Of a stretch of 64,000 nucleotides of DNA, positions 53,720 through 63,234 are shown one piece after another. Source of the DNA: Methylophilus methylotrophus DSM 46235 = ATCC 53528 (GTDB taxonomy: Bacteria; Pseudomonadota; Gammaproteobacteria; Burkholderiales; Methylophilaceae); NCBI RefSeq assembly GCF_000378225.1, contig NZ_KB905141.1, positions 697,326-761,325 on the forward strand. The letters are read 5' to 3'. How positions within the stretch are numbered: the first letter of the stretch is position 1; the number at the start of each line of letters is the position of its first letter. The notes under the pieces are model-generated. The model saw only the letters and a list, made by a program, of their open reading frames with translations. It was not told where the DNA came from and did no database searches. The position numbers were made by a program, and so were the translations under genes.

Positions 53720-54085
53720 CTACTGCCGGCGTATTCCCGCCTCCAATACAAAAAACTGGGGATTCAAATCGGCCAAAGGAGCTTTGAGCTTTTCCACTTC
53801 AGCCGCTGGGGCGTGTATTTCCAAGCGGATCAGCTTGGCCAATTTCAATGCCTCACCGAGTGGTTCAGCCACATTTTCCAGATGCTTCAGGATGCCTTCT
53901 GCACTGGCATAACCTTCACGGCAATGCGCAATATTGCCGCTGAACGAAAAAGCATAATGCATACAGTCGGGCTCATTGCGGGTTTTCTCTAAAAACTTGG
54001 CACCTAAGGCCTTAAATGCGGCCAGGTTCTCGGCTGGGACTTCAAAATAAGGAACCAGCGTGCAGCAGGTGTCTGGAATAAACAT
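53720..54085 (-). CDS. ABM-fold (antibiotic biosynthesis monooxygenase-like) protein
   Basis: A 121-residue protein with the dimeric alpha/beta pattern of ABM proteins: VPYFEVPAENLAAFKALGAKF, then NEPDCMHYAFSFSG and HLENVAEPL. Members include quinol monooxygenases and detoxification enzymes; the substrate here is unknown. AGGAGA lies ahead of the ATG. Confidence 0.7.
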   Translation of the reverse strand: MFIPDTCCTLVPYFEVPAENLAAFKALGAKFLEKTRNEPDCMHYAFSFSGNIAHCREGYASAEGILKHLENVAEPLGEALKLAKLIRLEIHAPAAEVEKLKAPLADLNPQFFVLEAGIRRQ

Positions 54086-54204
54086 GTTTTGATTCTCCTG
54101 AATATCATCGCTTGCATGAGCGCAAGTCTACGCCCATGTTGACTGGCCAAAATGGAAGCGTCAAGCCTCCTGATAAAAATTCAAGATTTTAATGAAACAG
54201 CGCT

Positions 54205-55404
54205 TCAGGCAGCGGCAGAGGCGGCCATAGGCAGATGGGTTAACATCAAACGTTCGTAGCAAGCCAGTAGCTTGTTTGCCTGCGCATCGCTGGACCAGAC
54301 TTGCTCAACATAGCGTTTGCCCTGTTTACCTATCCGCTCACGCAATTGATGGTCTATCAGCAAGGTTTGCACTTGTTCGGCAAAATGGATTTCATTATCC
54401 TGCGCGATGAGTGCGCCCTGCTCCTGGCGTAAAATGGAGGCGGTTCCGAGCTCGGCAATTGCCACCACCGGTGTTGCTTGCGCCATGGCCTCAAGCAATA
54501 CCAATCCTTGTGTTTCGCTCTTAGATGCAAAAACAAAAATGTCGGCGGCCTGATAAGCCGCATTGAGGCCCACGGCACGATCCAAGTAACCGAGGAACAT
54601 GACATGTGATTGCAAGCCGTTATCACGTGCCATTTTCTTGAGCATGGCTTCGGCCGGGCCTTCTCCTGTAATCACCAGCAGCACTTCAGGATGATCCTGG
54701 ATCACCAGCGACAACATTTCCAGCAGGAACTGGATATTTTTTTCATGCGCCACGCGCCCCACAAACAATAACAAAGGACGCTGTGCCGGAATACCATATT
54801 TTTCGCGGAAAGCCGCGCCATCCCCAGGCACAAAACGTGAAGTATCCAGCCCGGTTGGAATCACTGTAATAGGCGTTGTCACGCCATATTGTTGTAAGAC
54901 ATCCCGCATTTGGGCCGATGGCGACACCACGGTATCCACCTGCTGGCATTGTTTGCGAGAAACGGTTTGTGCAATACGCACCGCCCATTTGCGTGGCACC
55001 CAGGGCAAATAGTGATGCATGTAATCTTCAAAAAACGTGTGGTAGGTTTCCACGGCAGGCACCTGCAACCGTTTGGCGATTTTAAGTCCGGCGTAATGGG
55101 CAATAAAAGGGGTGTGGATATGTACCAGGTCATAATCACCTGGATGCAGACTCTCTACATATGCCATCAAGGCAGACCATTTCATCAAATAGTCTTCGGG
55201 ATCAAACACTATCTTGCGTGCATCTATGCGCGTGATCCAGCTTTCATCAGCGGTCAGTGGCTGGCCTTCTTGCGCAGGATATAGAGGAGCAATCAAATGT
55301 ACAACATGCCCCTGTTCACGCAAGCTTTCTGCAAAGGTGCGGATGCTGGTTGAAACACCATTGACGCGGGGGAAGTACACATCTGAAATCATCAAAATTT
55401 TCAT
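54205..55404 (-). CDS. GT4 family glycosyltransferase
   Basis: A 399-residue GT-B enzyme starting MKILMISDVYFPRVNGVSTS, the signature of the MgtA/PimB-like group. The sugar-nucleotide site includes LFVGRVAHEKNIQFLLEML and SKSETQGLVLLEAMAQATP with the conserved EX7E pattern. It likely glycosylates a membrane lipid. The open frame extends 18 codons upstream, but ATG at 55404 gives the usual start. Confidence 0.88.
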   Translation of the reverse strand: MKILMISDVYFPRVNGVSTSIRTFAESLREQGHVVHLIAPLYPAQEGQPLTADESWITRIDARKIVFDPEDYLMKWSALMAYVESLHPGDYDLVHIHTPFIAHYAGLKIAKRLQVPAVETYHTFFEDYMHHYLPWVPRKWAVRIAQTVSRKQCQQVDTVVSPSAQMRDVLQQYGVTTPITVIPTGLDTSRFVPGDGAAFREKYGIPAQRPLLLFVGRVAHEKNIQFLLEMLSLVIQDHPEVLLVITGEGPAEAMLKKMARDNGLQSHVMFLGYLDRAVGLNAAYQAADIFVFASKSETQGLVLLEAMAQATPVVAIAELGTASILRQEQGALIAQDNEIHFAEQVQTLLIDHQLRERIGKQGKRYVEQVWSSDAQANKLLACYERLMLTHLPMAASAAA

Positions 55405-55550
55405 GCCATGTTCCGTAATGCCGGGTTCCGTGTTAACAATACTGACATAGCTTAACAAGCTTCCGTGATGCTTTTGTGACGAAAAAAGCTTTCACATCAA
55501 CGTCATACAGCCTTCATGTGACTGTCATTTAACAATTGCAAAGTGCGTGC

Positions 55551-56408
55551 ATGCCACTTCGCACACTGATGATCATACTGTTATTGCTGCTAGCACTACC
55601 CAGTGAGGCACATGCCTGGGGACTCTATTCGCATGTTGCGTACACACATCAGTGGCTGCAAGCGTTACCGCTCTTGCCATTGCCCTGGCTCAGCGTCATG
55701 CAGCGCTACCCCGCACTGGTCATGACTGGCGCCTGCCTACCCGATCTTGCCGTCGTCTCGCGCACGTTTAACCATAGTCACGGCTGGGGCATGGGCCAGC
55801 AGCTATTACAGACCAAGAATGAACGCCAATTGGCCTTAGGCATAGGCTACAACATACACTTGCTGACAGATGTTGTTGCGCACCAGCATTTTGTGCCCAC
55901 GTTTGAAGCCAAATGGCAACATCACAGTGTGCTCACACATGCTGCTGCCGAATGGGCCATGGATGCGTATCTGCACCAGCCTGGAATGCCTTCGCCTGGC
56001 AAGCTGTTGCGCATACACCGTAAAACCATTGTCGAGACCTTGTCGCCCGCCTGGCAATGTGATGCCAATATTGTGCACCAAGCGGTTTCAAGACTGGCCG
56101 GTGCCGATCAGGCCTTGCGCCTGTCACGCATCCCGCAATACCTGCTTCACCGCTACCGCAGGCTGGATAACGAGTTTGAACACAAATTGGCTTATTACCG
56201 CGACCAGGTCACCTTGGCGCTGCAAGACTTGCCCCAGCTGATCAATGGCAGTTTCCCGTCCCTGCATGCCGAACATATCAACCTGGGCATGGAGCAACTG
56301 GACGACTGGCGGCGTAAATGCCTGCAAGATGCGCGTCTGCGGCCGACGCGCGCCATCAGTGCATTTGAACAGTATCAGCACCAATGGTTTAACCAGCCAG
56401 ACTGTTAG
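55551..56408 (+). CDS. Secreted zinc-dependent phospholipase C-like protein
   Basis: A 285-residue protein with a signal peptide ending in EAHA. The mature protein then begins with WGLYSHVAYTHQW; an N-terminal tryptophan is a zinc ligand in this family. Further motifs are GACLPDLAVV, YNIHLLTDVVAHQHFVP and HAAAEWAMDAYL. It is expected in the periplasm. The substrate may be phospholipid. It lies opposite the GT4 gene and upstream of the metallophosphoesterase. Confidence 0.75.
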   Translation: MPLRTLMIILLLLLALPSEAHAWGLYSHVAYTHQWLQALPLLPLPWLSVMQRYPALVMTGACLPDLAVVSRTFNHSHGWGMGQQLLQTKNERQLALGIGYNIHLLTDVVAHQHFVPTFEAKWQHHSVLTHAAAEWAMDAYLHQPGMPSPGKLLRIHRKTIVETLSPAWQCDANIVHQAVSRLAGADQALRLSRIPQYLLHRYRRLDNEFEHKLAYYRDQVTLALQDLPQLINGSFPSLHAEHINLGMEQLDDWRRKCLQDARLRPTRAISAFEQYQHQWFNQPDC

Positions 56409-56564
56409 TTTTTTACGCATGAGCGCTTGGGGTTGCCAAGTTTTATACCTCACTAGAAAGGCCTGCTATGCCTCACTCAGCGCGATCAAACTTGAATCTA
56501 TGGGTATCGTCTCCATCTAACGGACATCGCCTGGCAAAATGCCATCCCCCTGGATAAAAACCAT

Positions 56565-57719
56565 ATGCGGCCTCTTCGCTTCTTAATCATCAGCACTTCT
56601 CTGGTGAGCCTTCTACATTATTACATTGGTGCCCGCCTGCTCAACCATATGCCATGGCCACAAGCTGTATACTGGTCAGGATGGAGTTTGTTGGCCTTAT
56701 CTGCGCTCCTACAGCCCGTCGCCTTGCTCGCTCGAGGCTTCCGCAACGCGTGGCTAAGGGATACGGTTAGCTGGATTGCGATGACCGTGATGGGACTCTT
56801 TTCATCGCTACTGGTCTTTACGCTTTTGCGTGATGTATTACTGCTGGTGGCGGCTGGTATGCATGCCATGCAGCTCATGGCCATCGATTTCTCAGCGTTG
56901 GAAAAGAATAGTGCCTTGCTAGTGCTCGCAGCAACATTGCTGATTACGGTGGCCGGCTTTGTTCAAGCTCGTAAACTGGCAAAAGTGGTCAACGTGACGG
57001 TTCCGCTACACAATCTGCCTCAAAGTCTGCATGGATTCCGTATTGTGCAAATCAGCGATATTCACGTCGGACCTACTATTAAGCAAGGATACCTGTCGCG
57101 GATAGTGCAGCAGGTAAACTCTCTGGAAGCTGACCTGGTTGCCATTACCGGAGACTTGGTCGATGGCCGTGTACACGAACTGTCACAACATACCCTGCCA
57201 CTCGCCGAGCTCAATGCACGCCACGGCAGTTTTTTTGTCACTGGCAATCATGAGTATTATTCGGGCGCACTCGACTGGATACGCGAACTGGATCGCCTAG
57301 GTGTGCGGGTACTATTGAATGAGCATGTACAACTTACACATGATGGTGCCACCTTGGTGGTGGCAGGCGTGACAGATTACAGTGCGGGCAGTTTCTACGC
57401 TGATCACCTCAGCGACCCCAGCGCTGCCATTGCAGGCGCCCCGAGTGATGCGCCCAAAATCCTGCTGGCACACCAGCCACGCAGTGCAGAAGCGGCCCAG
57501 TCTGCCGGGTTCGACTTGCAGCTGTCAGGCCATACCCACGGCGGCCAGTTCTGGCCATGGAAATACTTTGTGCCCTTGCAGCAACCCTATGTGGCTGGCT
57601 TGCATAAACTGCAAGACCTGTGGATTTATGTTAGCCGTGGCACGGGTTACTGGGGACCACCTCTCCGCTTCGGCGCCCCCTCAGAGATTACGTGTTTAAC
57701 CTTGGTCCCTTTTGATTAA
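56565..57719 (+). CDS. Membrane-anchored metallophosphoesterase
   Basis: A 384-residue protein with three or four N-terminal membrane segments (about 1-145), then a calcineurin-like domain: QISDIHVGP near 165, AITGDLVDG, FVTGNHEYYSG, and SGHTHGGQFWPW near 320. These bind two metal ions. Relatives such as YkuE/LpxG-type proteins act on phospholipids or nucleotides; the substrate here is unknown. Confidence 0.88.
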   Translation: MRPLRFLIISTSLVSLLHYYIGARLLNHMPWPQAVYWSGWSLLALSALLQPVALLARGFRNAWLRDTVSWIAMTVMGLFSSLLVFTLLRDVLLLVAAGMHAMQLMAIDFSALEKNSALLVLAATLLITVAGFVQARKLAKVVNVTVPLHNLPQSLHGFRIVQISDIHVGPTIKQGYLSRIVQQVNSLEADLVAITGDLVDGRVHELSQHTLPLAELNARHGSFFVTGNHEYYSGALDWIRELDRLGVRVLLNEHVQLTHDGATLVVAGVTDYSAGSFYADHLSDPSAAIAGAPSDAPKILLAHQPRSAEAAQSAGFDLQLSGHTHGGQFWPWKYFVPLQQPYVAGLHKLQDLWIYVSRGTGYWGPPLRFGAPSEITCLTLVPFD

Positions 57720-57751
57720 GTAGAATCTGTGATTAACCAGCACCTAGGAAT

Positions 57752-58708
57752 TTAAGCTTCTTCTGCCATACGGCGGAAACGGATATCCGGCACATAGGTC
57801 GCCAGGATCAACAACAAGGCCGCCACCAGATAGATAGCTCGCAACGGATAGTCTGTGACAAAACTCGCCGTGCGCGGTTTGTCTGACAACGTGCGGTAAA
57901 ACGCTTCGGTGTCAGCTCCTTTTAGGTAACTACCCTTAAATTCGTCTGCCAACGACTTCAGGTAGTCTTCCTCTAATTGCGATAACATACGATCATATTC
58001 GGCGTAGGCGACAGGTGGGTCAGGTTCGTCCTGGCTAGGATCTGCATAAGTCACGCCAACCGCACCTGCATTGTTATTGTCGCTGACCGGCCAATACCCC
58101 ACAGGTTTATTCGCTGAGTTATAGCGCGGAATCGCTATTTTTTGTGGGCCGCCAACACCAATAAAGGTGAAAAACTCACCAATCTGCACGCCACTTAGGT
58201 CCTGCTTGATAGTGACATTCACGCGAGGCGCTTCGTCACCATCGGTAAAAAACAGCATCTGTGCTGGCTGGTTAAGCGCATCGTACACATGCGTGGCTGC
58301 ATGCACGGCAAAACTCAGGCGGCTATTTCCCTTCCACGCCATGCGCCATTCCAGGTGATCGATGCCATCACTGATCACATCCAGGTTTTTGCAGACTTCC
58401 AGCGGCGTTTGCAGCATGGCGATATTATCCGAGGCAAAAATCCCGAGACTGAAATAGGTGCCGCAAGGCGATTTGTGTACTAGTTGTTTCATCAAATGCT
58501 GGCTGTAGGCTAAACGGCTGACCGCTTTCTGGTTCAGAGTTTCATCTTCAGCATTCATGCTCTGTGAAATATCGGCAATCAGCAAATAATGCTGCACCTG
58601 TTGCCTGAGCTGGATTTCAGGTTTCACCAGCGCCAACAACAGCAGGACCAAGGCAAGCCCATAGCACACCGGTTCGTAGTGTTGCTTTAACCATGTCATC
58701 CACTTCAT
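57752..58708 (-). CDS. mxaL: MxaL, VWA-domain methanol dehydrogenase maturation protein
   Basis: A 318-residue protein with an N-terminal membrane segment, a von Willebrand A domain with the MIDAS motif DISQS (LLIADISQSMN) and a C-terminal membrane segment (IYLVAALLLILATYV). It is part of the mxaRSACKL group needed to insert calcium into, or assemble, methanol dehydrogenase. It overlaps mxaK by one base and is the last gene of the operon. Confidence 0.9.
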   Translation of the reverse strand: MKWMTWLKQHYEPVCYGLALVLLLLALVKPEIQLRQQVQHYLLIADISQSMNAEDETLNQKAVSRLAYSQHLMKQLVHKSPCGTYFSLGIFASDNIAMLQTPLEVCKNLDVISDGIDHLEWRMAWKGNSRLSFAVHAATHVYDALNQPAQMLFFTDGDEAPRVNVTIKQDLSGVQIGEFFTFIGVGGPQKIAIPRYNSANKPVGYWPVSDNNNAGAVGVTYADPSQDEPDPPVAYAEYDRMLSQLEEDYLKSLADEFKGSYLKGADTEAFYRTLSDKPRTASFVTDYPLRAIYLVAALLLILATYVPDIRFRRMAEEA

Positions 58709-59244
58709 TATGGCAATCCTATCGGCAAGTTACTGAGTTCCATATGCGACTGATCTTTGCTGGCGGCCTGCATACCGCGTGCCATCACCGAATGCAGCAA
58801 GGCCAGGTTGAATTTAGCGGCCTTGTCATCAGGCTGCAAACGCAATGCTTGCTCATAGGAAATTTTGGCCTGGGTAAAGGCATACCTTGCTTCATCCTGG
58901 AAGGTGCCATCTTCATTAATCGTACGCACCAGGCCAGACAAAAACAGGTTATTGCCAATATTGAAATGGATATGCGGCAACTCTGCAGCGGGCGGGGCCA
59001 ACTCCAGCGCCTGACCATAAGTTTGCACCGCATGCTTGAAATCGCCATGCTGGCCCTGATCATAAGCGGCCGTAAACTTCTGCAAGTAGGGTTCCGCGCC
59101 CTCCTTGATGACTTGACCGGTGCGAATCTGCTGATTTAAGTCACGCAGCATATACAGCTGCCAACCAAAATAGAGCGTCCCGACAATCCCGATGAATGTC
59201 ATACTGCCCCAAAACCAATTGGCATGTTTTCGATAAACTGTCAT
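58708..59244 (-). CDS. mxaK: MxaK, methanol dehydrogenase maturation protein
   Basis: A 178-residue protein with one N-terminal membrane anchor (FWGSMTFIGIVGTLYFGWQLY) and a periplasmic TPR-like part (FNIGNNLFLSG, AKISYEQALRLQPDDKAAKFNLALLH). It is coupled to mxaC upstream and mxaL downstream by one-base overlaps. Its role is tied to the maturation group; the biochemical function is not proven. Confidence 0.88.
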   Translation of the reverse strand: MTVYRKHANWFWGSMTFIGIVGTLYFGWQLYMLRDLNQQIRTGQVIKEGAEPYLQKFTAAYDQGQHGDFKHAVQTYGQALELAPPAAELPHIHFNIGNNLFLSGLVRTINEDGTFQDEARYAFTQAKISYEQALRLQPDDKAAKFNLALLHSVMARGMQAASKDQSHMELSNLPIGLP

Positions 59245-60209
59245 TAGTACACCTTTATCTGTTTAATTAATATCAGGCCCAACCCTAGCAACAAAGCGAC
59301 GATGATCAGGTCATTGGCGTAGTCGTGACCAGGAATGATGACGCCATACTGGATCACATTCTTTTCCTTGGCATCAATTTCGCGCAACGCAGACTCCAGT
59401 GCAGTCGCATTATCTGCTTCAAATGCCTTGTACTTAATATTGAGAGATTGAAAAAATCGATCCAGCGCAATCGCTTCAGGCAAGTGGTCATCGTCATATT
59501 CATTGCCGGTAAAAATACTGATGTCATCCGGCTCACGCAGCACAATCCAGTACAAATTCAGTTTTTTACCCACCAGCTGTTTGCGGATTTGGTATTTGAC
59601 TCGTGGGCTTAATTTACCGGCGCCATCCGACAACAATACAATCGCCCGCGATCCGGTACTTGGAATGTTTTCAAACAAGGTGACAGCGTTAGTAATGCCC
59701 GCGCCAATATTGGTCTGGTTCAATGCGGGTCCAGTTGCCGCCTGGATGGCGGCATGGATACCCTCTCGATTAGTCGTGATTTTCATGCCATATAAGGCTG
59801 AGTTGGTGAAACCAACCACGCCCATCATGTCATCTGGGCGCGAATCAATAAATGCAGTAATCAATCGCCTTGCCGCAGCTGACTTGATTTCTGCTGCATG
59901 GCCGCCTGTGGCTTGCCCGGCAAACGGATGATCCATACTGACACTGCGATCAATCACAAACACGCTTTGTGCGCCCTTACCAACTTTCTGCTCCTCATGG
60001 CTATCGCCTTGCGGGCTAGCCAGCGCCAGTACCAGGCACAATAGCAATAAGGCCGTCGCGGCTTTTACCAGTACATGGATACGCTCAGAAAATGGATCGT
60101 CAGGCACCATCTCCAGCCAAGAATAGGCTTGCGCATGCCGGCTTTTCAACAGGAAAGGAACGGCTGCCACGGGGAGTAACAGCAAAAACCAGGGGTGTAA
60201 CCAATGCAT
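59244..60209 (-). CDS. mxaC: MxaC, VWA-domain methanol dehydrogenase maturation protein
   Basis: A 321-residue protein with two N-terminal membrane segments (MHWLHPWFLLLLPVAAVPFL and LVKAATALLLLCLVLALA), a VWA domain with MIDAS motif DRSVSM, and a C-terminal membrane segment. ATG at 60209 is inside the mxaA stop (TGATG), so the two are coupled; an in-frame GTG lies one codon earlier. Confidence 0.9.
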   Translation of the reverse strand: MHWLHPWFLLLLPVAAVPFLLKSRHAQAYSWLEMVPDDPFSERIHVLVKAATALLLLCLVLALASPQGDSHEEQKVGKGAQSVFVIDRSVSMDHPFAGQATGGHAAEIKSAAARRLITAFIDSRPDDMMGVVGFTNSALYGMKITTNREGIHAAIQAATGPALNQTNIGAGITNAVTLFENIPSTGSRAIVLLSDGAGKLSPRVKYQIRKQLVGKKLNLYWIVLREPDDISIFTGNEYDDDHLPEAIALDRFFQSLNIKYKAFEADNATALESALREIDAKEKNVIQYGVIIPGHDYANDLIIVALLLGLGLILIKQIKVY

Positions 60210-61117
60210 CACACCCTCCGTTCACAGTCACGTAACTGGCGTGCGAGTGTCTTGTATTGCTGCAAATATTCAGCAGTCGGTAACTGGCCGCCATACAACA
60301 CTGCATTTGCCTGCACAAAAAAGGTTTTTATTTGCGATTCCAATGGTTGGAAAACCGGCTGTTGTGCCACAAACGCTGGCACATGGCTGGCCAGCATTTG
60401 TTGTCCAAAGCAATCGTTAAACGCCTGCTGCATGATCAACGCTGCCTGTTTGTGTCCACCTGATGTGGCTGGCAAACGCTTGAGTCGGCGATAAGCGCGT
60501 GCAAAATCGCCATTCATCATTGGTAACCAACCCCAATCAGCATTGCGATAAAGCAGAATCAGGGCACCCACCACTGCCAGCAACAGGCTCACTGCCAGCC
60601 AGCGCTGTATCATGTCAGTTTTCTTCAACAGGGGGTGGTATTGCGCAATCACGGTAGGTTGGGCTGGCTGCAAACGATCCGGCAATTGCGACATCAGCCA
60701 GAAACGCCACGCGGGTATTTCGGCGACCGCCCCACTATTAAAAACAATACGCTCGGCAGGCAATTGCAATTGCACCGGTTTGCCGCTGCTGGCAAACACC
60801 TGGTATTCAAATACCAATGTATACCTCTTTTCGCCAGCCTGTGACTCGTTACTGACCTGAACCTGCCTGAGCTCTACGCCGTGCCGTTGCAAACCCTTCA
60901 AAGGCAACTCATTTTCGTTGAGCTGGTCCTGCTCAGAGACTGAGAGCCTGACTGTGCGCTGCAATACATCACCCAGCTGTATACCCGCATAAGTAGTTGG
61001 GTTCTGCACACTCAATACCTTGACCCCTACTGGCTGCGTTTTTGTAACCTGCGTCTCGGCGAATGCTGGCATTGCAACCAGGCAAATGGCCAACCACCCT
61101 AAAAAAATCTGTTTCAT
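60209..61117 (-). CDS. mxaA: MxaA, methanol dehydrogenase maturation protein
   Basis: A 302-residue protein with a signal peptide (MKQIFLGWLAICLVAMPAFA), a periplasmic beta-rich domain, and one membrane segment (about 169-186, WLAVSLLLAVVGALILLY). In methylotrophs MxaA is required for calcium insertion into methanol dehydrogenase. A GTG one codon earlier is the alternative start. Confidence 0.9.
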   Translation of the reverse strand: MKQIFLGWLAICLVAMPAFAETQVTKTQPVGVKVLSVQNPTTYAGIQLGDVLQRTVRLSVSEQDQLNENELPLKGLQRHGVELRQVQVSNESQAGEKRYTLVFEYQVFASSGKPVQLQLPAERIVFNSGAVAEIPAWRFWLMSQLPDRLQPAQPTVIAQYHPLLKKTDMIQRWLAVSLLLAVVGALILLYRNADWGWLPMMNGDFARAYRRLKRLPATSGGHKQAALIMQQAFNDCFGQQMLASHVPAFVAQQPVFQPLESQIKTFFVQANAVLYGGQLPTAEYLQQYKTLARQLRDCERRV

Positions 61118-61146
61118 CACGATACTTTCGGTTTCACTACGGGACG

Positions 61147-62007
61147 CTAGTGAATAAGTTGTTCAAAATAATCCGACAGCAAGCCAGCCTCAAAATGGCC
61201 GGTGACATACAAAGGCCGGATATCAAAGCGTGCAAACAATTGATCCAGTGCCTGTTTGCGCTGTTCAAACTGCTCAGCAAACTGGCTACGGATCGCCTGG
61301 CGGAAAAAAATAGTTCTTTGCAGGCCGGTTTCCGGATCTTGCAAATTGCCAAACCCGAAGCGTGGCAAGCGCTGATACTCCTGCGGATCCCATAACACCA
61401 CCGGGATCACCTGGTGATTCGACATGCCGTTGAGGCCACGCTCGATTAAACTCAGTGGCAAATGAAAATCCGATATCCAGAACACCAGGCCTTTTTGCTG
61501 CCCCAACCATCCGGTGGCTTCTACTATGCCCTGACCATCCTTGCACGTGTTATGAAATGCGGCCAGCTGGGCAATGGTGTCAAATGACTGATGCGCATGA
61601 TGCCCAGGTGCCTGGCTCAAGTGCGGAATCACGGCATGGTCATAGCTCACCATGCCAAAGAGGTCGCTGTTTTCATGCGCAGAGCAGGCAATCGAAGCTG
61701 CAACGGCCTGCACGGTCTCGAGCTTGCTGGCCTGCCCCTGAAACTGCATGGAGCTGGATAAATCACAAACGGCATACAGCGGCGTTGAGGCTTCTTGCTT
61801 GAACACACGTACCTGCACCTGCTCATAGGGGTCACGTAACGTCTGGCGCAAATCCAGGCGCCTGGCATCCGGGTAATCCACCAGCGACACATGCTTGCTG
61901 AATTCATCGCCCGGACCACGCTGCAACCCCAAATGTTCGCCCGCATGCACGCTACCGGATCGCCACGGGACCTGGTAGAAAAATGGCTGTGCGCTGGCCG
62001 GAATCAT
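61147..62007 (-). CDS. mxaS: MxaS, DUF58 family protein
   Basis: A 286-residue DUF58 protein with a VWA-like fold; YPDARRLDLRQTLRDPYEQVQ and the degenerate MIDAS-like DLSSSMQF are visible. DUF58 proteins work with MoxR ATPases as chaperone pairs. Its start overlaps the mxaR stop by four bases. Confidence 0.9.
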   Translation of the reverse strand: MIPASAQPFFYQVPWRSGSVHAGEHLGLQRGPGDEFSKHVSLVDYPDARRLDLRQTLRDPYEQVQVRVFKQEASTPLYAVCDLSSSMQFQGQASKLETVQAVAASIACSAHENSDLFGMVSYDHAVIPHLSQAPGHHAHQSFDTIAQLAAFHNTCKDGQGIVEATGWLGQQKGLVFWISDFHLPLSLIERGLNGMSNHQVIPVVLWDPQEYQRLPRFGFGNLQDPETGLQRTIFFRQAIRSQFAEQFEQRKQALDQLFARFDIRPLYVTGHFEAGLLSDYFEQLIH

Positions 62008-63050
62008 GCTGCTTTTGCCTTGGACGGCACGCTGACTGTCGCCAGGATCTGGTTGGTCAGTTCACGTGACAACTCTGTACGACGGCTCTCAAACATGGGA
62101 TTCAACACCAGGCGGTGCGCGATGATCTCGTGAAACACGGCATGAATATCTTCAGGGTACAAGCTGTCTCGCTCCATCAGCCAGGCATGGACGCGCGCTG
62201 CCTTGAGCAACATGCCCATGCCGCGCGGGCTGGCACCGGTGTGTATCAGGCGATTGACATCCACGCTGTCGAGCTGGATACCAAATGCCGCCGGGGATTG
62301 TGTGGCCTGCCATAAATCAAGGGCATAATCTTCCAGCACATCACTGGCACTGATGTGGTTTTGCAACACATCGGAGAACGCATTGAGCTGGTCGTAAGCC
62401 AGTACGCCACTCTGGACCTGCTGTGTCAGGCGTTCGGCATGCTGGAACTTCACATCAAACATGAGCGCCTTGCGCAGATTCCTGTCATCAGGAATCTCAA
62501 TCGGGATTTCCATCATAAACCGGTCACGGGCGGCAGATGGGATTTCAAAGGTTTCATTTTTTTCGACCTGGTTACGGTCAGCAAATACCAGCATATGTGG
62601 CAAACGGTATTCTTTTTTGAAGGCATGTACATGACGCTCTGCCATCACGCGTAACATCAGCGCATGCACTTGTGGCCGTGCGCGGTTAATCTCGTTAAAG
62701 AAGAAGACCGAGAGCTGTTCACCCGCCCTAAGCAAAGGTCCCTCATCCACTTTCGGACGACCATCCTCACCGAGGAAAGTATGGTAAATCAAGTCGTTAG
62801 GCATTAAGTCTACCGTGCCTTCGATACGCTCATACGCGCCACCCAGGCCCCGGGCAATAGATTGCAACAAGGTGGTTTTACCCACGCCCACGCCACCTTC
62901 AAGCAGCACATGGCCGCGGGCGAAAATAGCAATATTGATGGCGCGTATGGCCTTGTCCTGGCCAACAACGACCTTTTTCACTTCATTTTCAAGCGTGAGC
63001 GCATGAGCGCGCCAGTCCGCCAGTTGTGTTGCAATGGAGACAGATGTCAT
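62004..63050 (-). CDS. mxaR: MxaR, MoxR-family AAA+ ATPase
   Basis: A 348-residue ATPase with Walker A GGVGVGKTTLLQSIARGLGG, Walker B FFFNEINRARPQ and a sensor region after it. It is the first gene of the operon. MoxR ATPases with VWA/DUF58 partners remodel or load cofactors onto target proteins. The structural genes mxaF, mxaJ, mxaG, mxaI are not in this window. Confidence 0.93.
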   Translation of the reverse strand: MTSVSIATQLADWRAHALTLENEVKKVVVGQDKAIRAINIAIFARGHVLLEGGVGVGKTTLLQSIARGLGGAYERIEGTVDLMPNDLIYHTFLGEDGRPKVDEGPLLRAGEQLSVFFFNEINRARPQVHALMLRVMAERHVHAFKKEYRLPHMLVFADRNQVEKNETFEIPSAARDRFMMEIPIEIPDDRNLRKALMFDVKFQHAERLTQQVQSGVLAYDQLNAFSDVLQNHISASDVLEDYALDLWQATQSPAAFGIQLDSVDVNRLIHTGASPRGMGMLLKAARVHAWLMERDSLYPEDIHAVFHEIIAHRLVLNPMFESRRTELSRELTNQILATVSVPSKAKAA

Positions 63051-63234
63051 GGTGATCCCTTGTTTACAAATTCAGCCGGAGCTATGATGCCAAAGTAGCT
63101 TTTGGAAAACAGTGTGACATCCACTGATTGCATTTTGCGTGAAGCCACGATAATATGCAGACAGGTCTGTTCACTTCTTTCTAGTCTACTGCAGCCATTG
63201 AAAAAAAAGCAAGAGGATTTTAGGGGTTATTGGC

